Positions 1 through 9,584 of a DNA stretch of 64,000 nt are shown here, one piece after another. Origin of the DNA: Kineosporia succinea. Lineage in GTDB: Bacteria; Actinomycetota; Actinomycetes; Actinomycetales; Kineosporiaceae. Positions within the stretch are counted from its first letter, which is position 1. Each line of letters opens with the position of its first letter. The DNA lies in assembly GCF_030811555.1 (NCBI RefSeq), contig NZ_JAUSQZ010000001.1, positions 2,415,241 to 2,479,240 on the forward strand, read 5' to 3'. The notes under the pieces are model-generated. The model had not been told where the DNA came from, made no database searches, and saw nothing but the letters and a program-made list of their open reading frames with translations. The position numbers and the translations under genes were made by a program.

Positions 1-64
1 CCGCAACGTCCACCATTAAACAAACAACTGTGGGCAACCCTGTGGATAACTGCGTTACCGCAGG
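1..64. other. edge of oriC (dnaA-dnaN side) with DnaA boxes
   Basis: This short segment lies just downstream of the dnaA stop. It carries a perfect DnaA box on the minus strand (TGTGGATAA at 41-49, reverse complement TTATCCACA) and a weaker box-like TGTGGGCAA at 30-38. In high-GC actinobacteria the dnaA-dnaN spacer is the usual oriC, so this is probably its right margin. The rest, and dnaN itself, would lie outside the window, so the origin call is an inference. Confidence 0.6.
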
Positions 65-2449
65 TCAGGACATGCGTGAGGTCTGCTTGATGCGGTTCGT
101 CAGCTCGGTTACCTGGTTGTAAGTCGAACGGCGTTCGGCCATTTGCGTGCGAATTTTACGGTCGGCGTGGATGACCGTGGTGTGGTCGCGACCGCCGAAG
201 AGCTGCCCGATCTTGGGCAGCGACAGGTCCGTCAGCTCACGGCACAGGTACATGGCGATCTGACGGGCATTGCTCAGCGCCCGCGAGCGCGACGGACCGC
301 AGAGGTCGTCGAGCGAGACGCTGAAATAGGCCGCCGTCTGAGCCATGATCGTGGCCGACGTGATCTCCGGGGCATCGTCCGCCGGGATCAGGTCTTTCAG
401 CACGATCTCGGCCAGCGACAGGTCGACCTGCTGCCGGTTCAGGCTGGCGAACGCCGTCACCCGGATCAGCGCGCCCTCGAGCTCACGGATGTTGGTCGAG
501 ATGCGCGAGGCGATGTACTCCATCACGTCGTCACGCACCTCAAGGCGCTCGCCGATGGCCTTCTTCCGCAGGATCGCGATCCGCGTCTCGAGGTCGGGCG
601 GCTGCACGTCGGTGATGAGGCCCCACTCGAAGCGCGACCGCATGCGCTCCTCGAACCCCGACAGCTGCTTCGGCGGCAGGTCGGACGTGATCACGACCTG
701 CTTGTTCGCGTTGTGCAGCGTGTTGAAGGTGTGGAAGAACTCCTCCTGCGTCTGCACCTTGTTCTGCAGGAACTGGATGTCGTCGATCAGCAGCACGTCG
801 ACGTCCCGGTACCGGCGCTGGAACGTGCTGGCCTTGTCGTCGCGGATGCTGTTGATGAACTCGTTGGTGAACTCCTCCGAGTTCACGTAGCGCACGCGCA
901 CCCCGTTGTAGAGGTTCATCGCGTAGTGCCCGATGGCGTGCATCAGGTGGGTCTTGCCCAGCCCGGACTCGCCGTAGACGAACAGCGGGTTGTACGCCTT
1001 CGCCGGCGCCTCGGCCACGGCAACCGCCGCAGCGTGGGCGAACCGGTTGCTGGCACCGATGACGAACGTCTCGAAGGTGTACTTCGCGTTGAGGCGGGCC
1101 GGCTCGACCTGGGGCTTCACCGCTCGGTGGCGGGCCGGGCGGTCTTCGGGATGCGGCTCCGGAGCCGAGCTGGCCGGAAGACCGGTGGCCAGGCCCGGGT
1201 TGTGCACCCCGAGAGGGCTCGCGCTCGGCTGGATGATGCTCGGCTGCGAACCTTCAAGCGGCTTCGCCCGGTCGAGGTTACGGATGTCGATGACCGAGTC
1301 CGAGCTGCGGGAGTCGTCACGGAAGCCGTTGTCGCCCTGCTGGTTACGACCCGACGGCTTGAACGGCGCATCGGACCGGAACCCGCGGCGCCCTTCGCCG
1401 AAGGTGTCGCTCTCCTCGTCGTGGGCGACCGGTGCATCGGCGTCGGCCGACTCCCCGGAAGGCTCCTGGTCGTGCCCGAAGGGCGAACGACCGTTGCGCA
1501 TCGGCGGCTGGTCCGCGGAGTCACCCTGGCCGTGGTCGAAACGGCTCTCCGGACGACCCATCTCGTAGCGACTGCCGCCGTCGAAGCGGTCGTCATCGCT
1601 CTGCTCGGCCGGAGCGCGATCGAAGGCCGACGGGGCCTGGTCGCCGTCCGGACCGGACGGGTTCGGCTGCTCGAGGTCGAACCGGCCCTGGTCGGGGTCG
1701 TAGCGAACCTCGTTGTCGTAACGACTGCTCTGCCGGAGCTCACGTCGCGACTCGAAGCGCGGGCGCTCGTTGTCGTACCGGTCACGGTCGGACCGCTCGC
1801 TGTCGTAGCGATCGTTGTCGTACCGGTCGGGCTCCGGCCTCGCGCCCGGGTATCCACCGAACTGACCGGGGTAGTCCTGCCGGTAGTCGGGCTGCGGCGG
1901 CTGGTAGTCCTGCTGCTGGTACTCGCCCTGGTAACGGTCGAAGTGGTTGCGCTCGGCGCGGTCGGTGCCGTCGGGCCGGAGGTCACGCATGTCCGGCACC
2001 GCACGCGCGTTCGCGCCGGGCGGCCAGGAACCTTCGGAGTCGGCGCGGAAGTCGGCGCGCGGATTGCCGAAGCCGGCCTCTCCGGACCGGGACTTCGGGC
2101 GCACCTCGTAGGTGGCGTTCTCCTCGGAGTCGAACATCCGGATGCCACCGGCCGGGGTACGCACGTGCACCGGCTCTCCACCGGCCAGCGACGAGTCGAC
2201 CGTCACGGCCAGGCGGATCGGGATCCCCAGGTGCTCGGAGAGCAACCCGGTGATCGTGTCCCGGACGCGCTGTTCCAGGATCTCCTTGGTCAGGTCGTTG
2301 GGGACCGCCAGGATCGCCGTGCCGTCCAGCAGGCCGACCGGACGCGCGAGGCGCACGAATGCGCGCTGCTGCGGGGTCACACCCACTGAGTCGAGTGAAT
2401 CGAGGGCCCGGCGCCAGACTGAGGGGAAGTCCTCGTTCGGCGATGCCAC
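65..2449 (-). CDS. dnaA: chromosomal replication initiator DnaA
   Basis: AAA+ initiator that binds DnaA boxes and melts oriC. An N-terminal DnaB/partner-binding domain (about residues 1-90) is followed by a very long domain II linker (about 95-450) rich in Asp, Arg, Tyr, Gln and Pro with [10 protein letters not shown]-like repeats. The AAA+ domain then shows Walker [10 protein letters not shown] (about residue 492) and Walker [10 protein letters not shown], and domain IV carries the DNA-binding signature [12 protein letters not shown]. Total length is about 794 residues; DnaA is usually 450-650. I chose GTG at 2449 because GGAGG lies 8 nt upstream of it. A GTG three codons earlier (2458) directly abuts that GGAGG, so it is poorly placed. 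The gene is transcribed away from rpmH, as is normal at actinobacterial origins. Identity is certain; the exact start is less so. Confidence 0.97.
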   Translation of the reverse strand: MASPNEDFPSVWRRALDSLDSVGVTPQQRAFVRLARPVGLLDGTAILAVPNDLTKEILEQRVRDTITGLLSEHLGIPIRLAVTVDSSLAGGEPVHVRTPAGGIRMFDSEENATYEVRPKSRSGEAGFGNPRADFRADSEGSWPPGANARAVPDMRDLRPDGTDRAERNHFDRYQGEYQQQDYQPPQPDYRQDYPGQFGGYPGARPEPDRYDNDRYDSERSDRDRYDNERPRFESRRELRQSSRYDNEVRYDPDQGRFDLEQPNPSGPDGDQAPSAFDRAPAEQSDDDRFDGGSRYEMGRPESRFDHGQGDSADQPPMRNGRSPFGHDQEPSGESADADAPVAHDEESDTFGEGRRGFRSDAPFKPSGRNQQGDNGFRDDSRSSDSVIDIRNLDRAKPLEGSQPSIIQPSASPLGVHNPGLATGLPASSAPEPHPEDRPARHRAVKPQVEPARLNAKYTFETFVIGASNRFAHAAAVAVAEAPAKAYNPLFVYGESGLGKTHLMHAIGHYAMNLYNGVRVRYVNSEEFTNEFINSIRDDKASTFQRRYRDVDVLLIDDIQFLQNKVQTQEEFFHTFNTLHNANKQVVITSDLPPKQLSGFEERMRSRFEWGLITDVQPPDLETRIAILRKKAIGERLEVRDDVMEYIASRISTNIRELEGALIRVTAFASLNRQQVDLSLAEIVLKDLIPADDAPEITSATIMAQTAAYFSVSLDDLCGPSRSRALSNARQIAMYLCRELTDLSLPKIGQLFGGRDHTTVIHADRKIRTQMAERRSTYNQVTELTNRIKQTSRMS

Positions 2450-2483
2450 GCCGCTCACCTCCGTTGCCTGTCCGTATCCGGTC

Positions 2484-2520
2484 GTTCATCCACAGCGTTG
2501 TCCACACCCTGTGTATGAAC
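2484..2520. promoter_or_regulatory. inverted DnaA-box element upstream of dnaA
   Basis: The arms GTTCATCCACAG (2484-2495) and CTGTGTATGAAC (2509-2520) are inverted repeats with one mismatch. Each arm contains a DnaA-box-like core. Between them lies TTGTCCACA (2498-2506), the form of DnaA box favoured in Streptomyces. The element sits 26-62 bp upstream of the dnaA start, where DnaA autoregulation is expected. The sequence is directly visible; the autoregulatory role is inferred. Confidence 0.6.
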
Positions 2521-2775
2521 GAGAGGCCGGACCAGGTCCAGTGTGCACTCGAGCCCGGTCGAATCCTCCAGGACCCCCGCTGCGATCAGCGGTGGATCCG
2601 GTTTGCGAATCCTGCTCAAGTGTCAATGACCTGCCGGTTCGGCGTGTCCTTGAAGACGAAGAAGCGCAAGAGAGGACCATAGCTCGTCAGGTCGCCGGTT
2701 GGGTTTGACCTTGGTGCCGCAGGCGGCGAACGGGGCTCCGACAAATCCGCATCCGCCCATTCCGACCTGGCCGGT

Positions 2776-2784
2776 TGTGGATAA
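2776..2784 (-). promoter_or_regulatory. perfect DnaA box in the dnaA-rpmH spacer
   Basis: TGTGGATAA is the reverse complement of the consensus TTATCCACA. It is isolated in the 847-bp spacer between dnaA and rpmH. Apart from this box, the inverted DnaA element near dnaA and the rpmH promoter, I see no gene in that spacer. Confidence 0.6.
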
Positions 2785-3123
2785 CTACAGCGACGCAGAT
2801 CACTCCGGATCCAGGTTTGCATCGATGATCCACATCCGTCCGCCGGCTTGATCAGGGCGATGTTGCGGTGCGTCCGCGGATGTCACCGATGGTCGCCGGG
2901 GTGCGGTTCGGGTGCGGTTCGGGTTCCCGGCCAGTCTCTCCCGGCCGTCGGCTCTGGCGGTTGTTTCTCACGCGGTCAGTGCTTGAGGACGCGCGGCACG
3001 GTGCCGCTTCCCGGTCACCTCGGGGAGCGGCTGAGAGGGAGGGCCGGACGGCGTTGCCCCCGGCTTTGAACAGTGCTTTGATCAGTAGCAGCGCCGTATC
3101 GAGGCCCGCCCGGTGGAGTGAGT

Positions 3124-3152
3124 TTGACCGAGGGCGTGTGCGCCCGTACCGT
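3124..3152 (+). promoter_or_regulatory. sigma-70-type promoter for rpmH-rnpA
   Basis: TTGACC (3124-3129), 17 nt, then TACCGT (3147-3152) is a good housekeeping promoter for a high-GC actinomycete. Transcription would start near 3159 and leave a leader of about 140 nt before the rpmH GTG. A second TTGACG at 3161 has no clear partner hexamer. Confidence 0.6.
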
Positions 3153-3296
3153 GAGAGGGCTTGACGGCGACCTCTCTTCGCATGTCCACGCAGACCTTGC
3201 GCGGGCGTCCGATGGAGGTCGGTGTCAGCGGTCGTCGTGGCAGTCCCGTCACCGGCCGCACCGATCGCACAGCACTGACTACCTGGGAGTCCTCAA

Positions 3297-3434
3297 GTGA
3301 GCAAGCGGACGTTTCAGCCGAACAACCGGCGCCGTTCCAAGACGCACGGTTTCCGCCTGCGTATGAGCACCCGCGCCGGCCGCGCCATCCTGGCCGCCCG
3401 CCGCCGGAAGGGTCGCGCGGAACTCTCCGCCTGA
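3297..3434 (+). CDS. rpmH: 50S ribosomal protein L34
   Basis: A short 45-residue protein starting [10 protein letters not shown] and ending RAELSA. It has the L34 signature: the KRTFQPN start, a run of Arg/Lys, then [19 protein letters not shown]. It is a structural protein of the large ribosomal subunit that contacts 23S rRNA. Translation starts at GTG 3297 with a weak GGGAG upstream. It is the first gene of the conserved rpmH-rnpA-yidD-yidC-khpB-rsmG run and lies 22 bp before rnpA. Confidence 0.97.
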   Translation: MSKRTFQPNNRRRSKTHGFRLRMSTRAGRAILAARRRKGRAELSA

Positions 3435-3456
3435 TTCGACCGTCCCGGTCCCAGGG

Positions 3457-3846
3457 GTGCTTCCCAGCGCTCACCGGATGCGTCACGGCAGTGAATTCTC
3501 CACTGCTGTGCGCAAAGGTCGTCGCGCCGGTCGGCAGACCCTGGTCATCCATCTGAACCGCACCGGTTCGGATCCGGCCTCGCCGGCACGAATTGGTTTC
3601 GTCGTGTCCAAGGCGGTCGGCCCGGCGGTGGTGAGGAATCGCGTGAAGCGGCAACTGCGTCACATCACGAGAGATCGCCTAGCGGCGTTGCCGTCGGGCG
3701 CTCTCGTCGTGGTGCGGGCGAACCCAGCGGCCGCCGGATCGTCAACTCTCGCCGCAGATTTCGACAGCGCTCTGGCCTCGGCTCTCCGGTCATCACCGGA
3801 TGCCGGCTCCGAGCGTCGTCGCACGTCCGGGAGCCCTCGTGGCTGA
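3457..3846 (+). CDS. rnpA: ribonuclease P protein component
   Basis: Protein subunit of RNase P, which helps the RNA subunit cut 5' leaders from pre-tRNA. The 129-residue sequence starts at GTG 3457 ([20 protein letters not shown]). It carries the family's basic RNR-type motif as [16 protein letters not shown], preceded by GFVVSKAVG. Length is normal for the family; the C-terminus is rich in Ser and Arg. The last codons overlap the GTG start of yidD, so the two are probably translationally coupled. Position and motif make the call secure. Confidence 0.95.
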   Translation: MLPSAHRMRHGSEFSTAVRKGRRAGRQTLVIHLNRTGSDPASPARIGFVVSKAVGPAVVRNRVKRQLRHITRDRLAALPSGALVVVRANPAAAGSSTLAADFDSALASALRSSPDAGSERRRTSGSPRG

Positions 3847-4285
3847 GACGCCGGACGGAGCTGCGCCCTCACCGGCGCCGCGCACGTTCCGGCGCCGGGC
3901 CGTGGAACTCATGACCACAGCGGCACGGATGCTCGTAAGCGTCCCCAAGCTCCTGATCATCGGTTTCCTGACCCTGTACCGCCTGCTGGTCTCCCCTCTC
4001 TACGGGCAGACCTGCCGCTTCTACCCGTCGTGCTCGCAGTACGCGCTCACCGCCGTACAGCAGCACGGTGCCCTCCGCGGTTCCTGGCTGGCCGGCAGGC
4101 GTCTGCTGCGCTGCAACCCCTGGAACCCGGGTGGCGTCGACCACGTTCCACCGGTCGTGAGCAAGGCCGGCTGTGAGCACGGGGTGAACACCGGGCTCGT
4201 CACCGAGCCCGCACCCCGGGTAGAGCACCGGGTGGCTCCCACTGACCCGAACTGCGCGCCGTCCGCTCCGCGACGTGCCGCCTGA
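3839..4285 (+). CDS. yidD: membrane protein insertion efficiency factor YidD
   Basis: Small membrane-associated protein that aids YidC/Sec-dependent insertion. The family core is clear: [19 protein letters not shown], then [15 protein letters not shown], then [16 protein letters not shown], with the conserved cysteines of the Cys-rich motif. The chosen GTG at 3839 overlaps the rnpA stop (GTGGCTGA). An ATG further in ([13 protein letters not shown]) is possible. About 50 residues follow the conserved core, longer than usual and low in complexity. The gene lies 15 bp upstream of yidC. Confidence 0.9.
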   Translation: MAETPDGAAPSPAPRTFRRRAVELMTTAARMLVSVPKLLIIGFLTLYRLLVSPLYGQTCRFYPSCSQYALTAVQQHGALRGSWLAGRRLLRCNPWNPGGVDHVPPVVSKAGCEHGVNTGLVTEPAPRVEHRVAPTDPNCAPSAPRRAA

Positions 4286-4300
4286 TCCGGCGAGGAGCCG

Positions 4301-5344
4301 ATGACCCAGATCCTGAGACCCCTTGAGTACGTCGTCGCCTGGCTCATGGTCGGGTGGCACTCCATCTGGACCGCGATCGGCCTGCCCGAGGCATCCGGCT
4401 GGACCTGGGCGCTCTCGATCGTCGGCCTGGTGGTCGTCATCCGGATCATCCTGATCCCGCTGTTCGTGAAGCAGATCAAGGCTTCCCGCGGGCTCCAGCT
4501 GATCCAGCCCGAGCTGCGCAAGATCCAGGCCAAGTACAAGGGCAAGACGGATCCTGACTCCCGTCAGAAGATGACGCAGGAAACGATGGCCCTTTACAAG
4601 GACTCGGGCACCAACCCGTTCTCCTCGTGCCTGCCGATCCTGCTCCAGGCCCCGATCTTCTTCGCCCTGTTCCGCGTTCTGAACGGCGACTTCGCCATCG
4701 GCCCGCTGAGCATGGAGCTCCGCGCCCAGCTGAACTCCTCCACGCTCTTCGGCTCGCCCCTGTCGGACACGTTCCTCAAGTCCGACCAGATGGGCACCAA
4801 GATCCTCACGGTCGTCCTGATCGTGCTGATGTCGGCCTCGACCTTCACCACCCAGCGCCAGCTGATGATGAAGAACATGCCGGCCTCGGCCCTGGACAAC
4901 CCCTTCGCGCAGCAGCAGAAGATCCTGCTCTACGTGCTGCCGCTGGTGTTCGCGGTGTCGGGCGTCAACTTCCCCATCGGTGTGCTGCTCTACTGGCTCA
5001 CCACCAACGTGTGGTCGATGGGGCAGCAGTTCTACGTGATCCGTCGGATGCCGGCTCCGGGTTCGCCCGCCGAGAAGGCTCTCAACGAGCGCCGGGCCAA
5101 GCGCGGCAAGCCGCTGCTGGGCCTCGGAGCCGCGAAGGACGAAGAGCCCGAGCCGGAAGAGACTGCGCCCCAGCCGAACCAGCGCGTGCAGCCGAAGAAG
5201 CAGACCAAGGCCCAGCGGGCCAAGGGCGGAGCCCCGAAGCCCGCTCCCGAACCGGGTTCGCCGGAAGCCGCCGCCGAGAAGAACGGCAGCCAGAAGGCAT
5301 CCAAGCCGCAGGGCAGTACAAGTGGGAAAGTGACCGAAACGTAA
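4301..5344 (+). CDS. yidC: membrane protein insertase YidC (Oxa1 family)
   Basis: Insertase of the inner membrane, acting with SecYEG or alone. The 347-residue protein has the short actinobacterial form without the large N-terminal periplasmic domain. Hydrophobic segments lie at about residues 15-50, 110-130, 165-185 and 205-235. The Oxa1 core is seen in FVKQIKASRGLQLIQPELRK and CLPILLQAPIFFALFRVL. The C-terminal 80 residues are Lys/Pro/Glu-rich, probably a ribosome-binding tail. GAGGAG precedes the ATG at a good distance. Confidence 0.95.
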   Translation: MTQILRPLEYVVAWLMVGWHSIWTAIGLPEASGWTWALSIVGLVVVIRIILIPLFVKQIKASRGLQLIQPELRKIQAKYKGKTDPDSRQKMTQETMALYKDSGTNPFSSCLPILLQAPIFFALFRVLNGDFAIGPLSMELRAQLNSSTLFGSPLSDTFLKSDQMGTKILTVVLIVLMSASTFTTQRQLMMKNMPASALDNPFAQQQKILLYVLPLVFAVSGVNFPIGVLLYWLTTNVWSMGQQFYVIRRMPAPGSPAEKALNERRAKRGKPLLGLGAAKDEEPEPEETAPQPNQRVQPKKQTKAQRAKGGAPKPAPEPGSPEAAAEKNGSQKASKPQGSTSGKVTET

Positions 5345-5412
5345 AATGGGGGCAGCGCTCGGCTCTACGGCCGGGGGCGTCTCGGGCATCTAGCGCCGTG
5401 CGTGCTCGGCGC

Positions 5413-5457
5413 CGCGACCGGAACCCACTCGGCATCTCCGGGTGGGTTCCGGTCGCG
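5413..5457 (+). terminator. hairpin between yidC and khpB
   Basis: A perfect 16-bp inverted repeat (5413-5428 with 5442-5457, core CGCGACCGGAACCCAC) has a 13-nt loop. No T-run follows, so it could be a terminator, attenuator or RNA-processing stem that separates expression of yidC from khpB and rsmG. Confidence 0.55.
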
Positions 5458-5561
5458 AATCGTTCGTCAGACAGCATGAAATTCATGTGGCCGGTCGTCG
5501 GGGGACGACCGGTGCCAGGCCTGCCAGGCGGCGGGCCGGCTGCGATGTGAGGAGACGGTTC

Positions 5562-6197
5562 ATGGAGAGCGGCGAACAGGCCGAAGCAGTGTCGGTGCAG
5601 GAGCGTCCCGCGGACGACGTGGAGCCCACCACAGCTGCCGATGAGACTGCCACGGGGGAGTCCTCCGAGACCGCGGACGCCGCGGGTGGCTCGAAGAGGG
5701 CATCCCGCTCGCGGGCGTCCATCAAGGACCTCGAGGAAGAGGGCGACGTCGCCGCCGACTACCTCGAGGAGTTCCTCGACATCGTCGACCTCGACGGTGA
5801 CATCGACATCGACGTGGAGAACGGACGCGCGTCCGTCGCCATCGTCGGAGACGGCGCCAACGACCGCGCTCTGCGCCGTTTCGTGGGTTCCAACGGCGAG
5901 GTGCTCGAGGCCCTGCAGGAACTCACGCGGCTCGCGGTGCAGGCCAACACGGGCGAGCGCAGCCGCCTGATGCTCGACGTGGCGGGCTACCGCGCGCAGC
6001 GGCGGGCCCAGCTCACCGAGAAGGCCACCAAGGTCTGCCAGCAGGTCAAGACCAGCGGTAAGTCTGTCGCCATGGAGCCGATGAGCGCGTTCGAGCGCAA
6101 GATCGTCCACGACGTCGTCGCCGAGGCCGGGCTGAGCAGTGAGTCCGAAGGCGTCGACCCCAACCGGCACGTGGTCGTGCTCCCCGCGGAGTCCTGA
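5562..6197 (+). CDS. khpB: RNA-binding protein KhpB (Jag; KH and R3H domains)
   Basis: RNA-binding protein of the Jag/KhpB/EloR family, linked in other bacteria to cell elongation and sRNA binding. The 211-residue product has an acidic, low-complexity N-terminus (about 1-60) and a KH domain (about 65-135, ending near the FVGSNGEVLEALQELTRL loop). An R3H domain follows (about 140-205, AFERKIVHDVVAE). GAGGAG lies 9 nt upstream of ATG 5562, which decides the start. It lies 6 bp before rsmG and belongs to the conserved yidC-khpB-rsmG cluster. Confidence 0.93.
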   Translation: MESGEQAEAVSVQERPADDVEPTTAADETATGESSETADAAGGSKRASRSRASIKDLEEEGDVAADYLEEFLDIVDLDGDIDIDVENGRASVAIVGDGANDRALRRFVGSNGEVLEALQELTRLAVQANTGERSRLMLDVAGYRAQRRAQLTEKATKVCQQVKTSGKSVAMEPMSAFERKIVHDVVAEAGLSSESEGVDPNRHVVVLPAES

Positions 6198-6203
6198 GCC
6201 TTC

Positions 6204-6968
6204 GTGCCCGTCGAACCTACTGAGCAAGAGGCGACCGCGGCCCGGACGGTGTTCGGGCCGCGCATCGACCTCGCGCACGCATACGCCAACGCCCTGGCCA
6301 CGGCCGGTGTCGAGCGAGGGCTGATCGGCCCTCGCGAGGCCGACCGGATCTGGGAGCGGCACCTTCTCAACTGTGCGGTGCTCCAGGAGCTCGTACCCGA
6401 GGGCGTCGAGCTCGGGGACGTCGGCAGCGGCGCCGGCCTGCCCGGTATCCCGGTCGCCATCGCCCGGCCCGACCTCACCGTCTACCTGATCGAGCCGATG
6501 CTGCGGCGGGTCACCTGGCTCCGCGAGATCGTCGCCGAGCTGGGCCTGACCAACGTCGAGATCATCCGGGCCAAGGCACACATCGTCGCCGAGTCCAAGC
6601 AGCACTTCGACGTCGTCACCTCACGCGCCGTCGCTGCGCTGCCCGCCCTCGCCGAGTGGTCGATGCCCCTCGTCCGCAAAGACGGCCAGCTCCTGGCCAT
6701 CAAGGGTGACTCCGCCGAAGAAGAGCTCGCGGCCGCGTCCGAGCTGCTCGCCTCGCTGGGGGCCGCTTCGCACGAGGTCGTCCGTTGTGGCGAGTCGGTG
6801 CTGTCCACGCCCACCACGGCCATCCGCGTGGTGGCCGGCCGTGAGGGCCAGCTGCCCAAGAAGAAGAAGAAAGCCGCTGCGCCGGCAGCCGCAGGGCCCA
6901 AGGCCTCGGCCAAGAAGAAGCCCGCCTCCCGCGGTGGCGGACGTCCCAATGCAGGACGACGCGGCTAG
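6204..6968 (+). CDS. rsmG: 16S rRNA (guanine527-N7)-methyltransferase RsmG
   Basis: SAM-dependent methyltransferase that makes m7G527 in 16S rRNA (GidB). The SAM site is seen in GDVGSGAGLPGIPVAIARPD, with the family motif VTSRAVAALPALAEW downstream. It starts at GTG 6204, 6 bp after khpB. The product is 254 residues; the last 40 form a Lys/Ala/Gly-rich basic tail (KKKKKAAAPAAAG) not needed for the fold, probably an RNA-binding extension. A strong hairpin follows and closes the rpmH-rsmG transcription unit. Confidence 0.95.
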   Translation: MPVEPTEQEATAARTVFGPRIDLAHAYANALATAGVERGLIGPREADRIWERHLLNCAVLQELVPEGVELGDVGSGAGLPGIPVAIARPDLTVYLIEPMLRRVTWLREIVAELGLTNVEIIRAKAHIVAESKQHFDVVTSRAVAALPALAEWSMPLVRKDGQLLAIKGDSAEEELAAASELLASLGAASHEVVRCGESVLSTPTTAIRVVAGREGQLPKKKKKAAAPAAAGPKASAKKKPASRGGGRPNAGRRG

Positions 6969-6988
6969 TCGCGCTCTTCACTCGCCTC

Positions 6989-7020
6989 TGTTGGGGCGGA
7001 CCAGGAAGTCCGCCCCAACA
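6989..7020 (+). terminator. terminator after rsmG
   Basis: Perfect 12-bp stem: TGTTGGGGCGGA (6989-7000), 8-nt loop, TCCGCCCCAACA (7009-7020). It lies 20 bp past the rsmG stop, with no T-tract, as is common in high-GC actinobacteria. Confidence 0.75.
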
Positions 7021-7256
7021 TCTGGTGCCTGATCCGGTATCTGCCGTGCATCGCATCCCGCTCCGGATCGGCGGCTCCCCATCTGCCTGGCCGAAGTCGA
7101 TCCGCCGGCTGTGGACAGCCTGACCTGCGGCGTCCCATCGCTCGCTTCGGCGATCACGCTGCGTCTTTGGAACGGCCGCACCCAGTCACGTCTCGTGACT
7201 CGTAGGGGCGTCAGCCACCTTTGTGCACAGCCCAACCGACGCCCTGTGTATAGCCC

Positions 7257-7265
7257 TGTGGATAA
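7257..7265 (-). promoter_or_regulatory. DnaA box downstream of rsmG
   Basis: TGTGGATAA is a perfect consensus box on the minus strand. Related words lie nearby: TGTGGACAG near 7110 and TGTGGAAAA at 7434-7442. Confidence 0.45.
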
Positions 7266-7931
7266 GTGCTGTGGGTTGTGCACATCCCGAGTCCGAACCT
7301 GCCTCCGAGTGCCGTGTCGTGAAAGGTTTGCATGCCACGCTCGTGGTTTTGACCTGCGGCTTCATGACTGCTACCGGATCGGCAACCATCCACGTCGGCT
7401 GTTGATGCCGCGACCTTCCACAAGCCCGCTCCTCTGTGGAAAAGCCTGCCGTCAGCCGGGCCTGCGGGCGGTTTCAAACAGGGTTTTGCACAGCGGTGGG
7501 AAGTGGCAACTCTGGTTACGGTGCGAAAGCACAGGTGCCTGACTCCTTGCCCGGCCTGACCAGCTGCGTCAGCGAGTTGGTGGCTGCGGTTCCCGTATGG
7601 GCCACCTGGCTGCCACCTGCGCGTCATCTCGGCGGGGGATGCCTCTCAGCGGGCGCCGATCATGCGCGCGGCTTCAGGCGCTTGATCCTGTGGCGGGGGA
7701 GGCGAAGCTGTGGCGTAACCCATGCGGTGTGATTTGCATGGGTCGAACTCGGTTGAGCCCGTCGGCCGCCTGGTGCCCTTGGCGCCCGGTCTCGGGCCCC
7801 TTCTTGTTGGTTGTTATCGTCATGACGAGGGCGGATCGCTCATACCCCGGTCTGTAGGGCGCCGCGTCCCTAGGTGCTGGCCGTCTGAGTCACCAGGCTG
7901 CCCCGGGCTAGCTGTCCCGTGTGCGCTGCCG

Positions 7932-8183
7932 CGGTGTCCTGCGTTCTTCGCCGCCGCTTCGGTGCCACGCGTTCTTCGGTGCCAGCTCGGTGTCCTGTGT
8001 TCCTCGCTGCCGGTTCGGTGCCCCGCGTTCCTTGCCGCCGGTCCGGAGCCACGCGTTCTTCGGTGCCAGCTCGGTGTCCTGTGTTCCTCGCTGCCGGTTC
8101 GGTGTTCCGCGTTCCTTGCTGCCAGTTCGGTGCCCCGCGTTCTTTGCTTCCAACGCGGTGTCCCGCGTCTCTCGCTTCCCTCG
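7932..8183. repeat. 28-bp tandem repeat array, nine units
   Basis: Nine contiguous units of exactly 28 bp, each starting CGG(T/A)G, begin at 7932, 7960, 7988, 8016, 8044, 8072, 8100, 8128 and 8156. The shared core resembles GCGTTCYTCGCTGCC. Units 2 and 5, and units 3 and 6, are nearly identical, so there is an 84-bp higher-order period (for example 7966 and 8050). There are no spacers, so this is not a CRISPR array. Open frames through it on both strands encode repetitive, unlikely peptides. Confidence 0.9.
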
Positions 8184-8882
8184 CTGCCGACCGCCGCGTC
8201 TGGCAGTCGGCCGTTCTCGGCCCGGGGGGCGTCCTGGGCCGGCCCGCTCGCGGGCTGAGAAGGCAGCCGCCCGTGTGCGCCTCGTGGGCAAGTGGGCTCA
8301 GCCTGTTTGCCCGGCAGGGGCTTCGCTCAAAGATTTGGCAGGCGCGGGGGCGGTTCTTAGGGCCATAAACATCGGCTCGCATCCTCTCCCGCCGGCGGTC
8401 GGACAGGCTGCGACCAACTTGTCTGAAGCAAGCCAGTCGGTCGCATGTGACGTCACTAAGTCTTGAGGTGGTGGCCACCGCGAGATGCGTCGTCCACCAG
8501 AGGACACACCACCTTCGCTCCCTCCATACCCCCTCCTGCCGGCAAGTCAGCACCCCAGTGCTTGGCTTGGCAGAGAGACACTGCTTGGCCCGGCACCAGA
8601 CAGTTTCTGGCCAGAGCGACCGGGTGGAGGCTCACGTCCTTTGTGAGCGGCCTTTGAAGGGGTCTTCAAGGCCGGAAAACGGAGTGTCAAAGGGTCTGGG
8701 CTTTGACGGTAATTCCAGCCCTCGTGGAGGCGTCCAGAGCTTTGGGGGCACTTCCTGCAAGGCCTCAGCATGGACACAAGGCGAAACGCTGACGCAGCAT
8801 GCCTTCAGCCGTGCCGGACACTAGGCAGGCACATGCCCCGAGAGCTGCGCTTAACCCTGCGGGGGCGCAAGGCTCGCCTGCA

Positions 8883-8896
8883 GTTTCACGTGAATC
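8883..8896. promoter_or_regulatory. parS: parS-like site 1
   Basis: GTTTCACGTGAATC differs from the palindrome GTTTCACGTGAAAC at one outer base. The same variant recurs at sites 2 and 3. It is a predicted ParB loading site. Confidence 0.75.
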
Positions 8897-9152
8897 ATCT
8901 CCGGTCACCTCGGTGCGCCCCGGCATCATCGGCACAAAGCCTTGGGCGGCAGGGCAGTCTCGTAGGGACAGGCGGGCCCGCTTTGGGGCGTCCCCGGCCC
9001 CTGGAGGTTCAAGGCTCTCAGGCAACCGACGCAGCAGCGTCGAGCGAGACCCATCTCCGCCCGACGCATTGGCTCGGCCAATGTTGGACGTGGTCCGAAA
9101 TAGATCGGCCATTGCATTGCGCATCTGGCAGTGGAGCGGTCGCATCAGTCCG

Positions 9153-9584
9153 TGCCGCCGTGCCGCCGTGCCGCCGTGCCGCCGTGCCGCCGTGCCGCCG
9201 TGCCGCCGTGCCGCCGTGCCGCCGTGCCGCCGTGCCGCCGTGCCGCCGTGCCGCCGTGCCGCCGTGCCGCCGTGCCGCCGTGCCGCCGTGCCGCCGTGCC
9301 GCCGTGCCGCCGTGCCGCCGTGCCGCCGTGCCGCCGTGCCGCCGTGCCGCCGTGCCGCCGTGCCGCCGTGCCGCCGTGCCGCCGTGCCGCCGTGCCGCCG
9401 TGCCGCCGTGCCGCCGTGCCGCCGTGCCGCCGTGCCGCCGTGCCGCCGTGCCGCCGTGCCGCCGTGCCGCCGTGCCGCCGTGCCGCCGTGCCGCCGTGCC
9501 GCCGTGCCGCCGTGCCGCCGTGCCGCCGTGCCGCCGTGCCGCCGTGCCGCCGTGCCGCCGTGCCGCCGTGCCGCCGTGCCGCCG
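9153..9584. repeat. octanucleotide array, block A: 54 copies of TGCCGCCG
   Basis: 54 uninterrupted, apparently perfect copies of TGCCGCCG fill 432 bp. Because 8 is not a multiple of 3, all reading frames stay open with an eight-residue period (AVPPCRRA on the plus strand), which creates long false ORFs. The complementary strand reads CGGCGGCA and is rich in GG runs. The array borders block B without a gap and lies between parS-like sites 1 and 2. Confidence 0.97.

Noticed and set aside
143-2389. A 748-codon plus-strand frame opposite dnaA
   Set aside because: Antisense shadow of the GC-rich dnaA frame; no ribosome-binding site or known domain. The same applies to frames opposite yidC, murJ, the DUF6049 gene and the FHA gene.
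7184-7200. Inverted repeat AGTCACG-TCT-CGTGACT as an operator or parS
   Set aside because: The core is not CACGTG flanked by GTTT/AAAC, and there is no gene nearby for it to control.
7932-8183. Possible CRISPR array
   Set aside because: Units of 28 bp are adjacent with no spacers, and no cas genes are present.
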